From: Holophagales bacterium
Lineage (GTDB): Bacteria > Acidobacteriota > Thermoanaerobaculia > Multivoradales > JAGPDF01
DNA: 64,000 nt
Assembly: GCA_016699405.1 (NCBI GenBank)
Contig: CP064972.1
Coordinates: 1,519,501 to 1,583,500 of the forward strand
Reading direction: 5' to 3'
The position numbers and the translations under genes were made by a program. Below are positions 16,839 through 25,306 of the stretch, one piece after another. The notes under the pieces are model-generated. The model worked only from the letters and a program-made list of their open reading frames with translations, searched no databases and was not told the DNA's origin. Within the stretch, counting starts at the first letter, position 1; every line of letters starts with the position of its first letter.

Positions 16839-19742
16839 ATGCCCCAGCCGTCCTTTCTCCGACCGGCCAGTTGCCTCCTGGCGTGCGGGCTTCTTCTTGG
16901 GACTTCATCGGCGGCCGCTCCGGCATCCGTTTCGCTCGCGGATGTTCTCGCTGCGAGCACTGAGGTTGCGGTGTTCATGGAGACCTACCGAGCGCTGCCC
17001 ACAGAGGTCCACGTCGGTACCCTGACACTCGACCCGGCTGCATTCCTCCAGGTCGCAGCCCAGGCGACGATCGCGATTGCCGACGGTAGGCCGGCAGGGA
17101 CATTCACTGGGAATTGGAGCGCGCCGGTCGACCCGTATCCCCACGTGGCACTCACTCGGCAGGTCTACGGACCGGCCCTGGCTCGGGACGAGTACGTACC
17201 GTATCTTCGAAGCCTCCTCCAGACCACCGCCGACAGCACACGCCTGGCAAGCACGATCTCACTGAGGGGCGGGGAGGTTCGGCTCGTGGACCTGCTCTAC
17301 GCGGTCGCGCAGATTCTTCGATATCAGGGGATCTTCGGCCATCTCCCTGGGCACGTGATGCTGACGGTCGCGAGTCCCAATGGGCTCTTTCCTTGGGCGG
17401 TCCCTGCGCAACTCCAGGAGTATGTTGGGGCGGTCCGAAACAACGAGGCCGCAGTCGAAATCAATGAGCATCTGCAATCGAGTTCGATGGACTTCTCGAT
17501 GTATGAGGTCGCCAAGCAGATCGTCGCCCAGGAGACTGATGCTTACAGGGCTGGCGAACGAATCTACGACTGGGTCCATTCCCTCTGGTTCCGGAATCCA
17601 TACGGCGCGACCCTCAGCTTTCCTCCGACATTCGGCAGCGCATCAAACTCCTACGAGGAAATGCGATACATGATGGGGACAAGCGGGACTCCTCATCGAC
17701 CGAAGGAAGGGCTCTACCCTGCGGCCGGCCTTCCCTATGGCTTCGGCGGCGCCCTCTACGTGGCGGGCCATGGTTGGTTCAATGCGGAACTCCACGCCGC
17801 CTACGGAAGCGCGCTGAGTGCCAATCCCTTCTACTACTACGATCCCGTCCATCCCACGCCGGGGAACGCCTACCGGATTCCGTTGCTGCCTGGGGACGGC
17901 CTTCTTGCAGAGGTCGCCACGCTGGCTGCCTCTACCGGCCGCGCCCCCGACCTGCGCGCGGCCTGGATCAATGGGGAGGACATTCGTAAGTATGGAGCGC
18001 AGACTATCGCCGACCTTGTGCGGGAAGGTGGCTTCAGCACCCTGATCATCACGCTGAAGACCTTCCTGGGTAGCTACTACAGCGACCCGGATATCCCAAG
18101 TCAGGGTCCAGGACTGCCCGCCGAAGTGGAGGACACCATCCTGGCAGCGAAACAGAACGGTCTGCAGGTCTTCGCCGCCATGAACACCCTCGCCGATCGG
18201 CGGTTCTTGGACGAGGGTGGCTTCGACCGAGCCCAGAAGTTCCAGACACCACTCTATGGGACGTATCCAAGGAGCGAGTTCTACCTTTCGCCATGTGTGC
18301 CTGCCGTCGTCGCCCATCTCCATGAAGCGATAGCCAGGATTCTTGCGCTCAACGGACTCGATGGAGTTGTTCTTCTCGAGTCCAGTGTTCACTCTGATGG
18401 GTGGGCCAACGCGGAGTGCCCCCCGGGAGCTGTCGCCTCTACCCAGAGTAAGCGAACCTATCTCGCAGCTTTCGTGAACGAACTGGCCACGTACGCCAAG
18501 CAAGTCGACTCGCGGGCCAAGGTACTGCACCTGACAGCTCCGCTCATGGACGAGGAGGGCCGGGGAATATTCCTTCAGACCATCGACGATCCCGACCTGT
18601 CTGCATTGGATCCGGCCGTGGTTGATGGAGTGATTCTTGACGTGCCTGGTCTCGCGTGGCTCACGAGCGCTCGGGAAGCGCGCCAGGTGATCGTCCAGCA
18701 GGCACTCGACGCCACCACGATTCCAGTCCATCAAACCGTGTACCTCAGCAAGGAATGGCAGTTCCCTTCGGAGTTCTATCGCGGGCTTGGCAGCCGGCTG
18801 GCGGCCGAAGGACTTGCAGGCGTGGTGCTGGTATCCAATGTCTCGGGGGCCGGCGAGCTCGGCAGTGCCTTCGTCGACGAGCACTGGGCGAAGATCAAGG
18901 ACGGCCCTTTCGCCGATCGTGTGCCGTGCCGACCGAATGACACTACGCTCTGCGTGAGTGATCATCCGGGGGACAACCGGTTCAAGGTCGAAGTCGCTTA
19001 CCGCACCTCTTCGGGTGGTGGGCTGGCGGGCTACGGCCACGCGATCCCGCTCGAGGCACTCGGCGTTGGCCGGGGCGGCCTCTTCTGGTTCTTCGGTCAA
19101 AACAATCCGGAGATGCTCGTCAAGATTCTCGACGGCGGAAGCTACTTCTGGTTCTTCTCGTCTGCCGGAACGAACGTGGGATTGACGACCACCGTCACTG
19201 ACACCACGAGCGGCAGCAAAGTCATCTATTCCAACCCGGACGGCAAGGCCGCGCTCCCAGTGCAGCACACCTCGGTATTCTCGCCGGACGGCAGCGTTGG
19301 TCCTCCATATGTGCCGGTCGAGACTTCGTTCGACTACGGTCGAGATTTCACCCAGGGCGCGACGGGAGCCTCCATTTGTCTTCCAGACGCAGGTACGCTC
19401 TGCCTGAGGAACCGCTTCAGGGTCGCAGTTCGCTACGAAACCTCCCAGGGCGGGGGGTTCTCGGGTGCTGGTGTTGCCATACCGCTAAGTTCTGAAGGAG
19501 TCGAGGACGGTGGCCTGTTCTGGTTCTTTGGCGGAACAAACCCCGAGATCCTGGTGAAAGTGCTCGATGGGTGCGCCGTGAACGGCATGCAGTGGGTGTT
19601 CTTCTCCGCGGGTACGAACGTTGGCTACGTTCTGACGGTCGAGGACACGTTGCTTGGCATTCGAAACGAGTACAGGAATCCGGACATGCATCCGGCGCCT
19701 CCCGTCCAGCACACCTCCGCTCTACCGTGCACGTTCCCGTAG
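16839..19742 (+). CDS. Secreted protein: pseudomurein-binding-like repeats, transglutaminase-like and glycosidase-like regions, twin C-terminal domains
   Basis: Encodes 967 residues. ATG at 16839 is preceded by GAGGAG with good spacing; a GTG two codons earlier is less likely. A signal peptide ends near 'TSSAAAPASV'. Residues about 30-80 ('DVLAASTEVAVFMETYRALP') and 120-170 resemble pseudomurein-binding repeats. The next part recalls a transglutaminase core ('AGERIYDWVHSLWFRNPY') but the expected cysteine position reads serine ('SNSYEEM'), so it may be inactive. Residues about 360-660 look like a glycosidase-type barrel. Two copies of a domain with 'GGLFWFFG.NNPEMLVKILDG' character (about 696-815 and 846-965) close the protein. 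A role at the cell surface, perhaps polysaccharide binding, is inferred. No partner gene is adjacent. Confidence 0.75.
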   Translation: MPQPSFLRPASCLLACGLLLGTSSAAAPASVSLADVLAASTEVAVFMETYRALPTEVHVGTLTLDPAAFLQVAAQATIAIADGRPAGTFTGNWSAPVDPYPHVALTRQVYGPALARDEYVPYLRSLLQTTADSTRLASTISLRGGEVRLVDLLYAVAQILRYQGIFGHLPGHVMLTVASPNGLFPWAVPAQLQEYVGAVRNNEAAVEINEHLQSSSMDFSMYEVAKQIVAQETDAYRAGERIYDWVHSLWFRNPYGATLSFPPTFGSASNSYEEMRYMMGTSGTPHRPKEGLYPAAGLPYGFGGALYVAGHGWFNAELHAAYGSALSANPFYYYDPVHPTPGNAYRIPLLPGDGLLAEVATLAASTGRAPDLRAAWINGEDIRKYGAQTIADLVREGGFSTLIITLKTFLGSYYSDPDIPSQGPGLPAEVEDTILAAKQNGLQVFAAMNTLADRRFLDEGGFDRAQKFQTPLYGTYPRSEFYLSPCVPAVVAHLHEAIARILALNGLDGVVLLESSVHSDGWANAECPPGAVASTQSKRTYLAAFVNELATYAKQVDSRAKVLHLTAPLMDEEGRGIFLQTIDDPDLSALDPAVVDGVILDVPGLAWLTSAREARQVIVQQALDATTIPVHQTVYLSKEWQFPSEFYRGLGSRLAAEGLAGVVLVSNVSGAGELGSAFVDEHWAKIKDGPFADRVPCRPNDTTLCVSDHPGDNRFKVEVAYRTSSGGGLAGYGHAIPLEALGVGRGGLFWFFGQNNPEMLVKILDGGSYFWFFSSAGTNVGLTTTVTDTTSGSKVIYSNPDGKAALPVQHTSVFSPDGSVGPPYVPVETSFDYGRDFTQGATGASICLPDAGTLCLRNRFRVAVRYETSQGGGFSGAGVAIPLSSEGVEDGGLFWFFGGTNPEILVKVLDGCAVNGMQWVFFSAGTNVGYVLTVEDTLLGIRNEYRNPDMHPAPPVQHTSALPCTFP

Positions 19743-19856
19743 GGGCTCTCTTCCCCGTCTCCTGCTCCAGGACGGGTCTCGACACGGAAGCAGGTTTCGT
19801 CTCGTTCCCGACTCGATAGAAGGCGACCGTCGAGTGTGGTCGAGAACGGTCGGGGT

Positions 19857-20240
19857 TCAGTCTCTGAGAGAAAACCCCATCACCGCGGCAACGTCGCGCA
19901 CGCGGTCGTCGTAGGAGGCGATCTCGAGCTTCGCGCCGGAAGCGCGGAGGAAGTCGGCGCTAGCGAGGTGGAGCGCGTCGAGAGTGCGTACCGGCTTTGG
20001 GAACGGTTCGAGCGCTCGCGAGAGGACTTCAGGGGCGAGCTCGAGGAAGGCGACGCGGGCGAGAAGGTCCCGGGCAGCCTCGCCGTGGGAGTTCGCCGCG
20101 CCGAGCCGGTGCAGCCGCGTCCAGATCTCGTACTCGAGCAGTCTCGACGAGACCAGTGTCTCGGCCCAGAGCGACGCTGGAGGCCGGCGATCCTCGCCGA
20201 GGAGTTGGGCAAGCGCCACCGAGGTGTCGAGGTAGATCAT
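19857..20240 (-). CDS. vapC: PIN-domain toxin, VapC family
   Basis: Encodes 127 residues. PIN-domain acidic residues are in place: D5 in 'MIYLDTSVAL', E38 in 'SRLLEYEIW', D in 'RTLDALHLASA', and D in 'ASYDDRV'. VapC toxins are ribonucleases that usually cut tRNA or rRNA; the target here cannot be told. The start ATG overlaps the stop of the antitoxin gene as ATGA, the normal vapBC arrangement. On an island carrying a plasmid replicon this pair likely helps the element persist. Confidence 0.92.
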   Translation of the reverse strand: MIYLDTSVALAQLLGEDRRPPASLWAETLVSSRLLEYEIWTRLHRLGAANSHGEAARDLLARVAFLELAPEVLSRALEPFPKPVRTLDALHLASADFLRASGAKLEIASYDDRVRDVAAVMGFSLRD

Positions 20241-20527
20241 CGCTCGGCGCGGTCTTCGTCGAGACCGCGGAGGATCTCGCGGAGCGGAAGCGCGGGGATC
20301 GAACCTGGAGGATTCGGAGACCTCATCAGCGGCGGGGTCAGGATGCCGCGGCGGACGAGATCGGCGAGTCGCGCGTCGTCGGCCGACTTCGCCCGACCCG
20401 GAAGCGGCGGGCCGAGCTCGGCGACGACGCGATCGCGATCGGTCACCAGGACGACCTCTCCGCCGCTGGCGAGCCGCACGTACTCGCTCACCTTGTCCTT
20501 GAACGCCTTGATGCCGATCGCTCTCAT
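20237..20527 (-). CDS. Phd/YefM-type antitoxin (VapB partner)
   Basis: Encodes 96 residues from ATG at 20527; the longer open frame upstream is discarded because a promoter-like element sits just ahead of this ATG. The N-terminus 'MRAIGIKAFKDKVSEYVRLA' followed by 'EVVLVTDRDRVVAELGP' is the Phd/YefM fold that binds DNA and dimerises. The C-terminal part ('IPALPLREILRGLDEDRAE') would wrap the toxin. It is directly followed by vapC with a four-base overlap. Autoregulation is expected through the palindromes upstream. Confidence 0.9.
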   Translation of the reverse strand: MRAIGIKAFKDKVSEYVRLASGGEVVLVTDRDRVVAELGPPLPGRAKSADDARLADLVRRGILTPPLMRSPNPPGSIPALPLREILRGLDEDRAER

Positions 20528-20533
20528 GGAGCT

Positions 20534-20562
20534 ATTGTAGCCACGGGTGGCCACATTGGCCA
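20534..20562 (-). promoter_or_regulatory. Promoter/operator of the toxin-antitoxin operon
   Basis: On the minus strand a -10-like TACAAT (20534-20539) lies only seven bases before the antitoxin ATG, with TGGCCA 17 bases further up as a weak -35. The spacer holds CCACGGGTGG, and TGGCCA occurs twice, both self-complementary. This would suit an autoregulatory operator. The short leader would make the transcript nearly leaderless. Confidence 0.5.
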
Positions 20563-20884
20563 GAGCCCCACTCTGATCCACTGCGCTGCTTCCTCGCAGC
20601 ACGTTGACGTCTACGTCGAACCCGGGGCGGACCCGGGCAGGTGCAAGCCTCTCGTATGGAGTCTCTTCCGTTGGAATGGCACCCAGTGGCCCAGTCTCCC
20701 GAGCAGTCTTCAATGGTCGAAAGACAGGGAAGCGAGCCAGATCGCCGCTTTTTCGCCCAGTAGAAGACGGGGAACTTCTCGCAGCGACCGGAAGCGCCGA
20801 AGCTCTCGGGACGCCCACTCAGTGGCGGGGCCAGTATGCCCCGCTGGTCGAGGTTGGCGAGGAGCGCGTGAGGTCCCGACCCCC
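20563..20884. other. Gene-free stretch between the toxin-antitoxin operon and the pseudogene
   Basis: About 320 bases without a credible reading frame. Frames that cross this stretch do not resemble proteins and break in the adjacent pseudogene. It could hold the lost 5' part of that pseudogene, but I see no recognisable remnant. Confidence 0.4.
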
Positions 20885-21228
20885 ACCCGGCCTTGCACGG
20901 AGCCGGAGGTGTGGCTGGGCCTCGAGGGGTTTACCGGGGCGTCGTGCGACGGCAGCTCGACGGAGACGCGAGAGACGACGCTGGCGCTCGGCCCGACATT
21001 GGGATGGGTCACCGCGGAGCTGCGGGGCTTCCGTCCGGGCAGTGCGCTCGTCGCGCACTCGTCGCGCACTCGGTGCGGATGCGGGCGGAGGTGCGGGGAT
21101 TCGGGATCATCCCTGCCTACACGGTGGAGATCGACCAGCCGCTCTTCGCCCTCGACGTCGACCTGCTCACCGACGTCTTCGAGTCCGGGGATCTCGCCGC
21201 CTGGGGAGCGGTGCGCACCGGGTTGTAG
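20885..21228 (+). pseudogene. 3' remnant of a secreted-protein gene, frameshifted by an 11-bp duplication
   Basis: One frame gives 'VWLGLEGFTGASCDG' and 'TLGWVTAELRGFRPGSALVA'. At the tandem duplication 21047-21068 it must shift, and the other frame then continues 'VRMRAEVRGFGIIPAYTVEI' and ends 'DVFESGDLAAWGAVRTGL' before TAG. Removing one 11-base copy restores a single reading frame across the junction. There is no start codon with signal peptide, so the 5' part is also missing. The C-terminal FESG..xxW motif resembles the tail of the next gene. Confidence 0.65.
21047..21068 (+). repeat. 11-bp tandem duplication
   Basis: CTCGTCGCGCA occurs twice without a gap (21047-21057 and 21058-21068). 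The added 11 bases break the reading frame of the surrounding pseudogene, so this looks like a slipped-strand duplication after the gene was acquired. Confidence 0.8.
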
Positions 21229-21238
21229 ACTGATCGGC

Positions 21239-24200
21239 ATGGAGAGCGGGCGATCAGTCTGCTGCGCTCGCATGGCGGGGGCGGTCCTGCCGGTGCTCTT
21301 GCTCCTCGCCGCGGCGTGCCCCGTCGGTGCCGAGGGGCTGACCCTCGTGTCCAGGGCGATCGGAGCGGACACTCCTGCGGGCTGGACGCACGAGTCCGTC
21401 ATCAGCGCCGATGGCCGGTACGTCGTGCTCGTCACCATCACTTCCAGCCCGATCCCCGGCGTCGTCGATCTCAACGGCGGCGAGGACATTTACCTCTGGG
21501 ATCAGTCGAGCGACACGCGCGAACTCGTATCGCACGCGGCCGGGCATTCCGAAGTGGCAGGCAACGGTCGCTCGCTTCCGAAGGCAATCAGCGCGGACGG
21601 TCGATTCGTCCTGTTCGAGTCGCAGGCAAGCGACCTGGTCGTCTGGGGCAGTGGCGTCCTGGCGGCTGAAGGCGTCTTCCTCTGGGACCGGGAGTCCGGA
21701 TTCGTCTCGCTGGTGTCCCATCGCGCCGGAGACGTGACCTCGCCCGCGAACCGGGAATCGCGCGCAGCGGCCCTGAGCGGGGACGGTCGATTCGTCGCGT
21801 TTACCTCGGCCGCGACCGACCTCGTCGCCGGGGCGAGCGACGGCAACCAGCGCGACGATGCGTTTCTCTGGGACCGGCTCTCGGGGAATGTGAGCCTCGT
21901 TTCGCATGCCTTCGGTTCGGCGGCGACCACGGCGAACGGCAGCTCGTGGGCGATGGACTTGTCGGCCGACGGCGGAAGCGTGGCCGTCTACTCCTCCGCC
22001 ACCGACCTGTTGCCAGGGGCGAGCGGCGGCCCGGAGAGCTGGCAGGCCTACTCGATCGACCGGGAGACCGGTCTCGTCAGCCTGGTGTCGCACGTCCCGG
22101 GCTCGGGCACCACGCCCGCGGGAGGCCAGTCCCATCCGGTAAGGTTCAGTCAGGACGGGCAGACGCTGCTCTTTTCGTCGACCGGTTCGGACCTGGTCGC
22201 CGGAGGTGTCGACACCAACGGGTACACCGACGCCTTCGTCTGGGACCGTGGCACGGGCGAGGTGACGCTGGTCTCTCACGCCGCGAGCTCGGCGACCTCG
22301 GCGGGGAATCGGGAGTCCACCCCCAAGGCGGTGAGCGCGGACGGGCGCTTCGTGACCTTCGAGTCGCGGGCGACCGATCTGATCCCCGGGGAGGTCGATC
22401 CGCATAATGAGCAAGACGTCTTTCTCTGGGATCGGAGTACGGGAGCAATCACCTTGGTCTCTCACGCCCACACCTCGGTGACGACTCCCGCCGACAGCTA
22501 CTCCTTCGCGACCTCGCTGAGCGCAGACGGACGATTCGTCGCGTTCTCCTCGTGGGCGAGCGACCTCGTGGCGGGAGGGACTGGCCCTGCTAGCAAGTCC
22601 GACGTCTTCTGCTGGGATCGCGAGTCAGGTGAGGTCTCGCTGGTTTCTCATCTGTCAGCGTCGCCCACCGCGGCGGGGAACAACCACTCGGGGTCAGCTG
22701 CCCTGAGCGCGGACGGTCGCGTCATGGCCTTCTCGTCCGCGGCGACCGATCTCGTCGCAGGAGCTCGCGACACGAACTGGTCGGAGGACACCTTCCTCTG
22801 GACACGAGAGACGGGGTCGGTGACCTCCGTGTCGCGGAGATTGCCCGGGGCGATCGGAGCCAGCGCGAACCCTTGCTACGCAGGGCTGATGAGCAGCGAC
22901 GGTAGGTTCGTTGCCTTCAAGTCGGCCGCCGGGAACCTCATCCCAGGAATCGTTGCGGAATACCCGAAGGCCGCCGTCTTCCTCCGGGACATGGAAACCG
23001 GATCGGTCGCACTGGTCTCCCACGTCCCCGGCTCCGCGACGGTTGCGGGGAACCGAGACTCCGAACCGGTCGCCATGAGCGACGGCGGACGATTCGTCGC
23101 CTTCACATCGGGAGCGACCAACTTGGTCGCGGGGGAGGTCGATCGCAACGGGTACAGGGACGACGCCTATCTCTGGGACCGCGGCACCGGGACCGTGGCA
23201 CTCGTCTCGCACGTCCCCAGGGCGAGCGCGACGACAGGAAACAGCGCGTCCGTGCCCAGGGCCCTGAGCGCAGACGGCCGCTTCGTGGCCTTCTACTCGT
23301 TCGCTTCGGACCTGATCGTAGGCGGGACGGACTCCAATCGGCAGGCCGATGCCTTCCTCTGGGATGCCCGGACCGACAGGGTGAGCCTCATCTCCCATGT
23401 TCCGGGCTCGACGACCCGGGTCGCCAACCACCACTCGGAACCGGTGGCGATGAGCCCGGACGGGAAATTCGTCCTCTTCACCTCCTACGCGACCGATCTG
23501 GTGGTCCCGGGCAGCGACCCAGCGGTCCGCGCGCCGCAGGTCTACCTCTGGGAACGCGAGACCGGAGCGGTGACGCTGGTGTCCCATGCCGCGGGATCCG
23601 CCACGTCGCCGGCCAACGCGACGTCCCACCCCGGTGTGCTGAGCGCGGATGGAGGAGTTGTAACGTTCCCATCGTACGCGAGCGACTTGGTGGCGGGCGG
23701 AGACGACCGCAACGGAGAGCGGGACGTCTTCTCGTGGGACCGGTCGACCGGAGAGATCCGGCTGATCTCCCATGTCCCGGGAATGCCGAACCGGGCCTGC
23801 GACGCCGGAGCACCGGGAGCGGTCGCGAGCGGTGATGGGCGCGTCGTGGCCTTCTTTTCCAGGGCGACCGACCTCGTCGCCGGCGGTACCATTCCGGGCG
23901 AGCCTGCCGGAAACGTGTTCACTTGGAGTCGCGAGACGGGGCTCGTCGAGCTGGTCTCCCATGTGCCCGGGATACCGACGCTGGCGGCTAACGGCCTGTC
24001 GTACCCGTCGGCCGTGAGCCCGGACGGGAGGTATGTTCTGCTCGCGTCGAGCGCGACAGACCTGGTCGAAGGCGTCAGCGACAGCAACGCGACGGAGGAT
24101 GTCTTTCTCTGGGACGGTGAGACGGACTCGATGGCGCTGATCTCGCGCTCCTGGAGCCGTCCGCTTGCCTCAGGGACCGCCATCTCGCGGGCCTATGCGC

Positions 24201-24394
24201 TGAGTGCGGACGGGGGGCGAGTCACCCTCGGATCCGCCTCGGCGAACCTCGTTCCGGGGGACTTCAACGGCAAGGAACAGATCTTCTGGTGGACCGCCGG
24301 CGAGGCGCCGCTTTGGTCGGACGGGTTCGAGACCGGGAGCTCGGCAGACTGGGCGGGGAGGCATTCCGACGAGGCCGTTCCGCTCCTGCGCTGA
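21239..24394 (+). CDS. Secreted beta-propeller protein with 16 TolB/WD40-like repeats
   Basis: Encodes 1051 residues if it starts at ATG 21239; an in-frame ATG at 21272 lies closer to the hydrophobic signal segment ('AVLPVLLLLAAACPVGA'). The mature part is built from about 16 repeats of roughly 60 residues, each with the pattern 'SADGRFVAF.S.ATDLV.G', then 'D.FLWDR.TG.VSLVSH'. This is the PD40/TolB-like blade pattern, and 16 blades would make two or more propellers. The C-terminus carries 'LWSDGFETGSSADWAG', like the tail of the pseudogene just upstream. Such proteins are usually extracellular binding scaffolds. The high repeat identity invites recombination between blades. Confidence 0.85.
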   Translation: MESGRSVCCARMAGAVLPVLLLLAAACPVGAEGLTLVSRAIGADTPAGWTHESVISADGRYVVLVTITSSPIPGVVDLNGGEDIYLWDQSSDTRELVSHAAGHSEVAGNGRSLPKAISADGRFVLFESQASDLVVWGSGVLAAEGVFLWDRESGFVSLVSHRAGDVTSPANRESRAAALSGDGRFVAFTSAATDLVAGASDGNQRDDAFLWDRLSGNVSLVSHAFGSAATTANGSSWAMDLSADGGSVAVYSSATDLLPGASGGPESWQAYSIDRETGLVSLVSHVPGSGTTPAGGQSHPVRFSQDGQTLLFSSTGSDLVAGGVDTNGYTDAFVWDRGTGEVTLVSHAASSATSAGNRESTPKAVSADGRFVTFESRATDLIPGEVDPHNEQDVFLWDRSTGAITLVSHAHTSVTTPADSYSFATSLSADGRFVAFSSWASDLVAGGTGPASKSDVFCWDRESGEVSLVSHLSASPTAAGNNHSGSAALSADGRVMAFSSAATDLVAGARDTNWSEDTFLWTRETGSVTSVSRRLPGAIGASANPCYAGLMSSDGRFVAFKSAAGNLIPGIVAEYPKAAVFLRDMETGSVALVSHVPGSATVAGNRDSEPVAMSDGGRFVAFTSGATNLVAGEVDRNGYRDDAYLWDRGTGTVALVSHVPRASATTGNSASVPRALSADGRFVAFYSFASDLIVGGTDSNRQADAFLWDARTDRVSLISHVPGSTTRVANHHSEPVAMSPDGKFVLFTSYATDLVVPGSDPAVRAPQVYLWERETGAVTLVSHAAGSATSPANATSHPGVLSADGGVVTFPSYASDLVAGGDDRNGERDVFSWDRSTGEIRLISHVPGMPNRACDAGAPGAVASGDGRVVAFFSRATDLVAGGTIPGEPAGNVFTWSRETGLVELVSHVPGIPTLAANGLSYPSAVSPDGRYVLLASSATDLVEGVSDSNATEDVFLWDGETDSMALISRSWSRPLASGTAISRAYALSADGGRVTLGSASANLVPGDFNGKEQIFWWTAGEAPLWSDGFETGSSADWAGRHSDEAVPLLR

Positions 24395-25079
24395 CGGCTA
24401 CCGCCGGTGCGCGCATCTTGGCGAACCCAAGAGCCTTCAGACCGTGGGGACAGCGCGCGCGGTGGCGCCGGGCGGATCGAGGGTGGAGTTGCCCCGATCC
24501 GGTGGACAGTTTAGGACTTTCGGCGTCATGACGGCATTTGGGAGGGGGAGCAGGAGACTCGAAGAGTGCCCATCGGCTCTCTTCCCCGTGTCTTGATCCA
24601 ACGCGGATCTCGGAATGGGAGTTCGCCCTGGCTCATTTGAGGGCACCCGGCGGTGGCCTGGAAAGCCGGCACCCCCGCGGCGCGATCGACGCGCGATGGA
24701 CAGGTGTGACTCCGTGCTCGATGTCCTGTGGTCAGCAGGAGCCGTGCGATGTGTTTCGATCTGATAGTGGCGCCCAACTCGTCTCTCGACCGGGTCTACA
24801 TCGGCGGCATTCCCAAGGTCGATCCTGTGCGTAACGGTCTGCAGGGCTTCGGTTCGCGACTGACGCCTGTATGTGAGACGCCGCCGTAGGGCGCGAGGGG
24901 CGGATTCTCTTGACGGGGTAGCGCGAAAAGGAATCTGGCCTCGGTGCCAACTGATCCCCTCGCCGGGAGTAGGCGCGTGGGCGCGCTCGACAGCGAACTC
25001 GTCGGCAGCAACGGTGGAAACTGGACTCGAATTGAACCGACGGCCGCCAAGTCTCTTTGCGTGTTGAATTTGGACCTGC
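24395..25079. other. Gene-free right end of the island
   Basis: About 685 bases between the propeller gene and the right repeat. No reading frame here shows a domain, signal peptide or ribosome-binding site that I would trust, and no excisionase or second integrase was found. Confidence 0.5.
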
Positions 25080-25238
25080 ATGGCATTCAAGAGGTCGTCG
25101 GTTCGATCCCGATCAGCTCCACCAATTTAAACCCCAATAAAGACAGCACTTAGCAGGAAATATGGGCCGGCTTCGGAAGCTCCGAAACCGGCTCAAGGTG
25201 TATAAGAACGCACGATTCCGCACACCGATCGAACCCAA
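25080..25238 (+). repeat. Right att-type direct repeat (attR)
   Basis: A copy of 7136-7294: the first 46 bases are identical to the 3' part of tRNA-Ala, and the rest is diverged but collinear, ending at the same 'CGATCGAACCCAA'. The 5' half of a tRNA is absent before it, so it is not a functional tRNA gene. It marks the right junction of the island. Confidence 0.9.
25164..25194 (+). terminator. Second copy of the tRNA-Ala terminator hairpin
   Basis: GGGCCGG, one mismatch, TTCGGA, a three-base loop, TCCGAA, one base, CCGGCTC. Relative to the left copy, the single mismatch has moved by one position and one G-T pair has appeared, so pairing is kept despite divergence. It may now shield the convergent flanking gene from island transcripts. 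Confidence 0.45.
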
Positions 25239-25306
25239 ATCGAACCGCTTTTCCAGCCTTCACGCGCTGTACCCGAACGTTCGGTGAGTGCGTCGCCGAG
25301 CTCTGG

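Noticed and set aside
25080..25125. A second tRNA-Ala gene at the right end of the island
   Set aside because: Only the 3' part from the anticodon loop is present; the bases before 25080 do not supply an acceptor 5' strand, D-arm or anticodon 5' stem.
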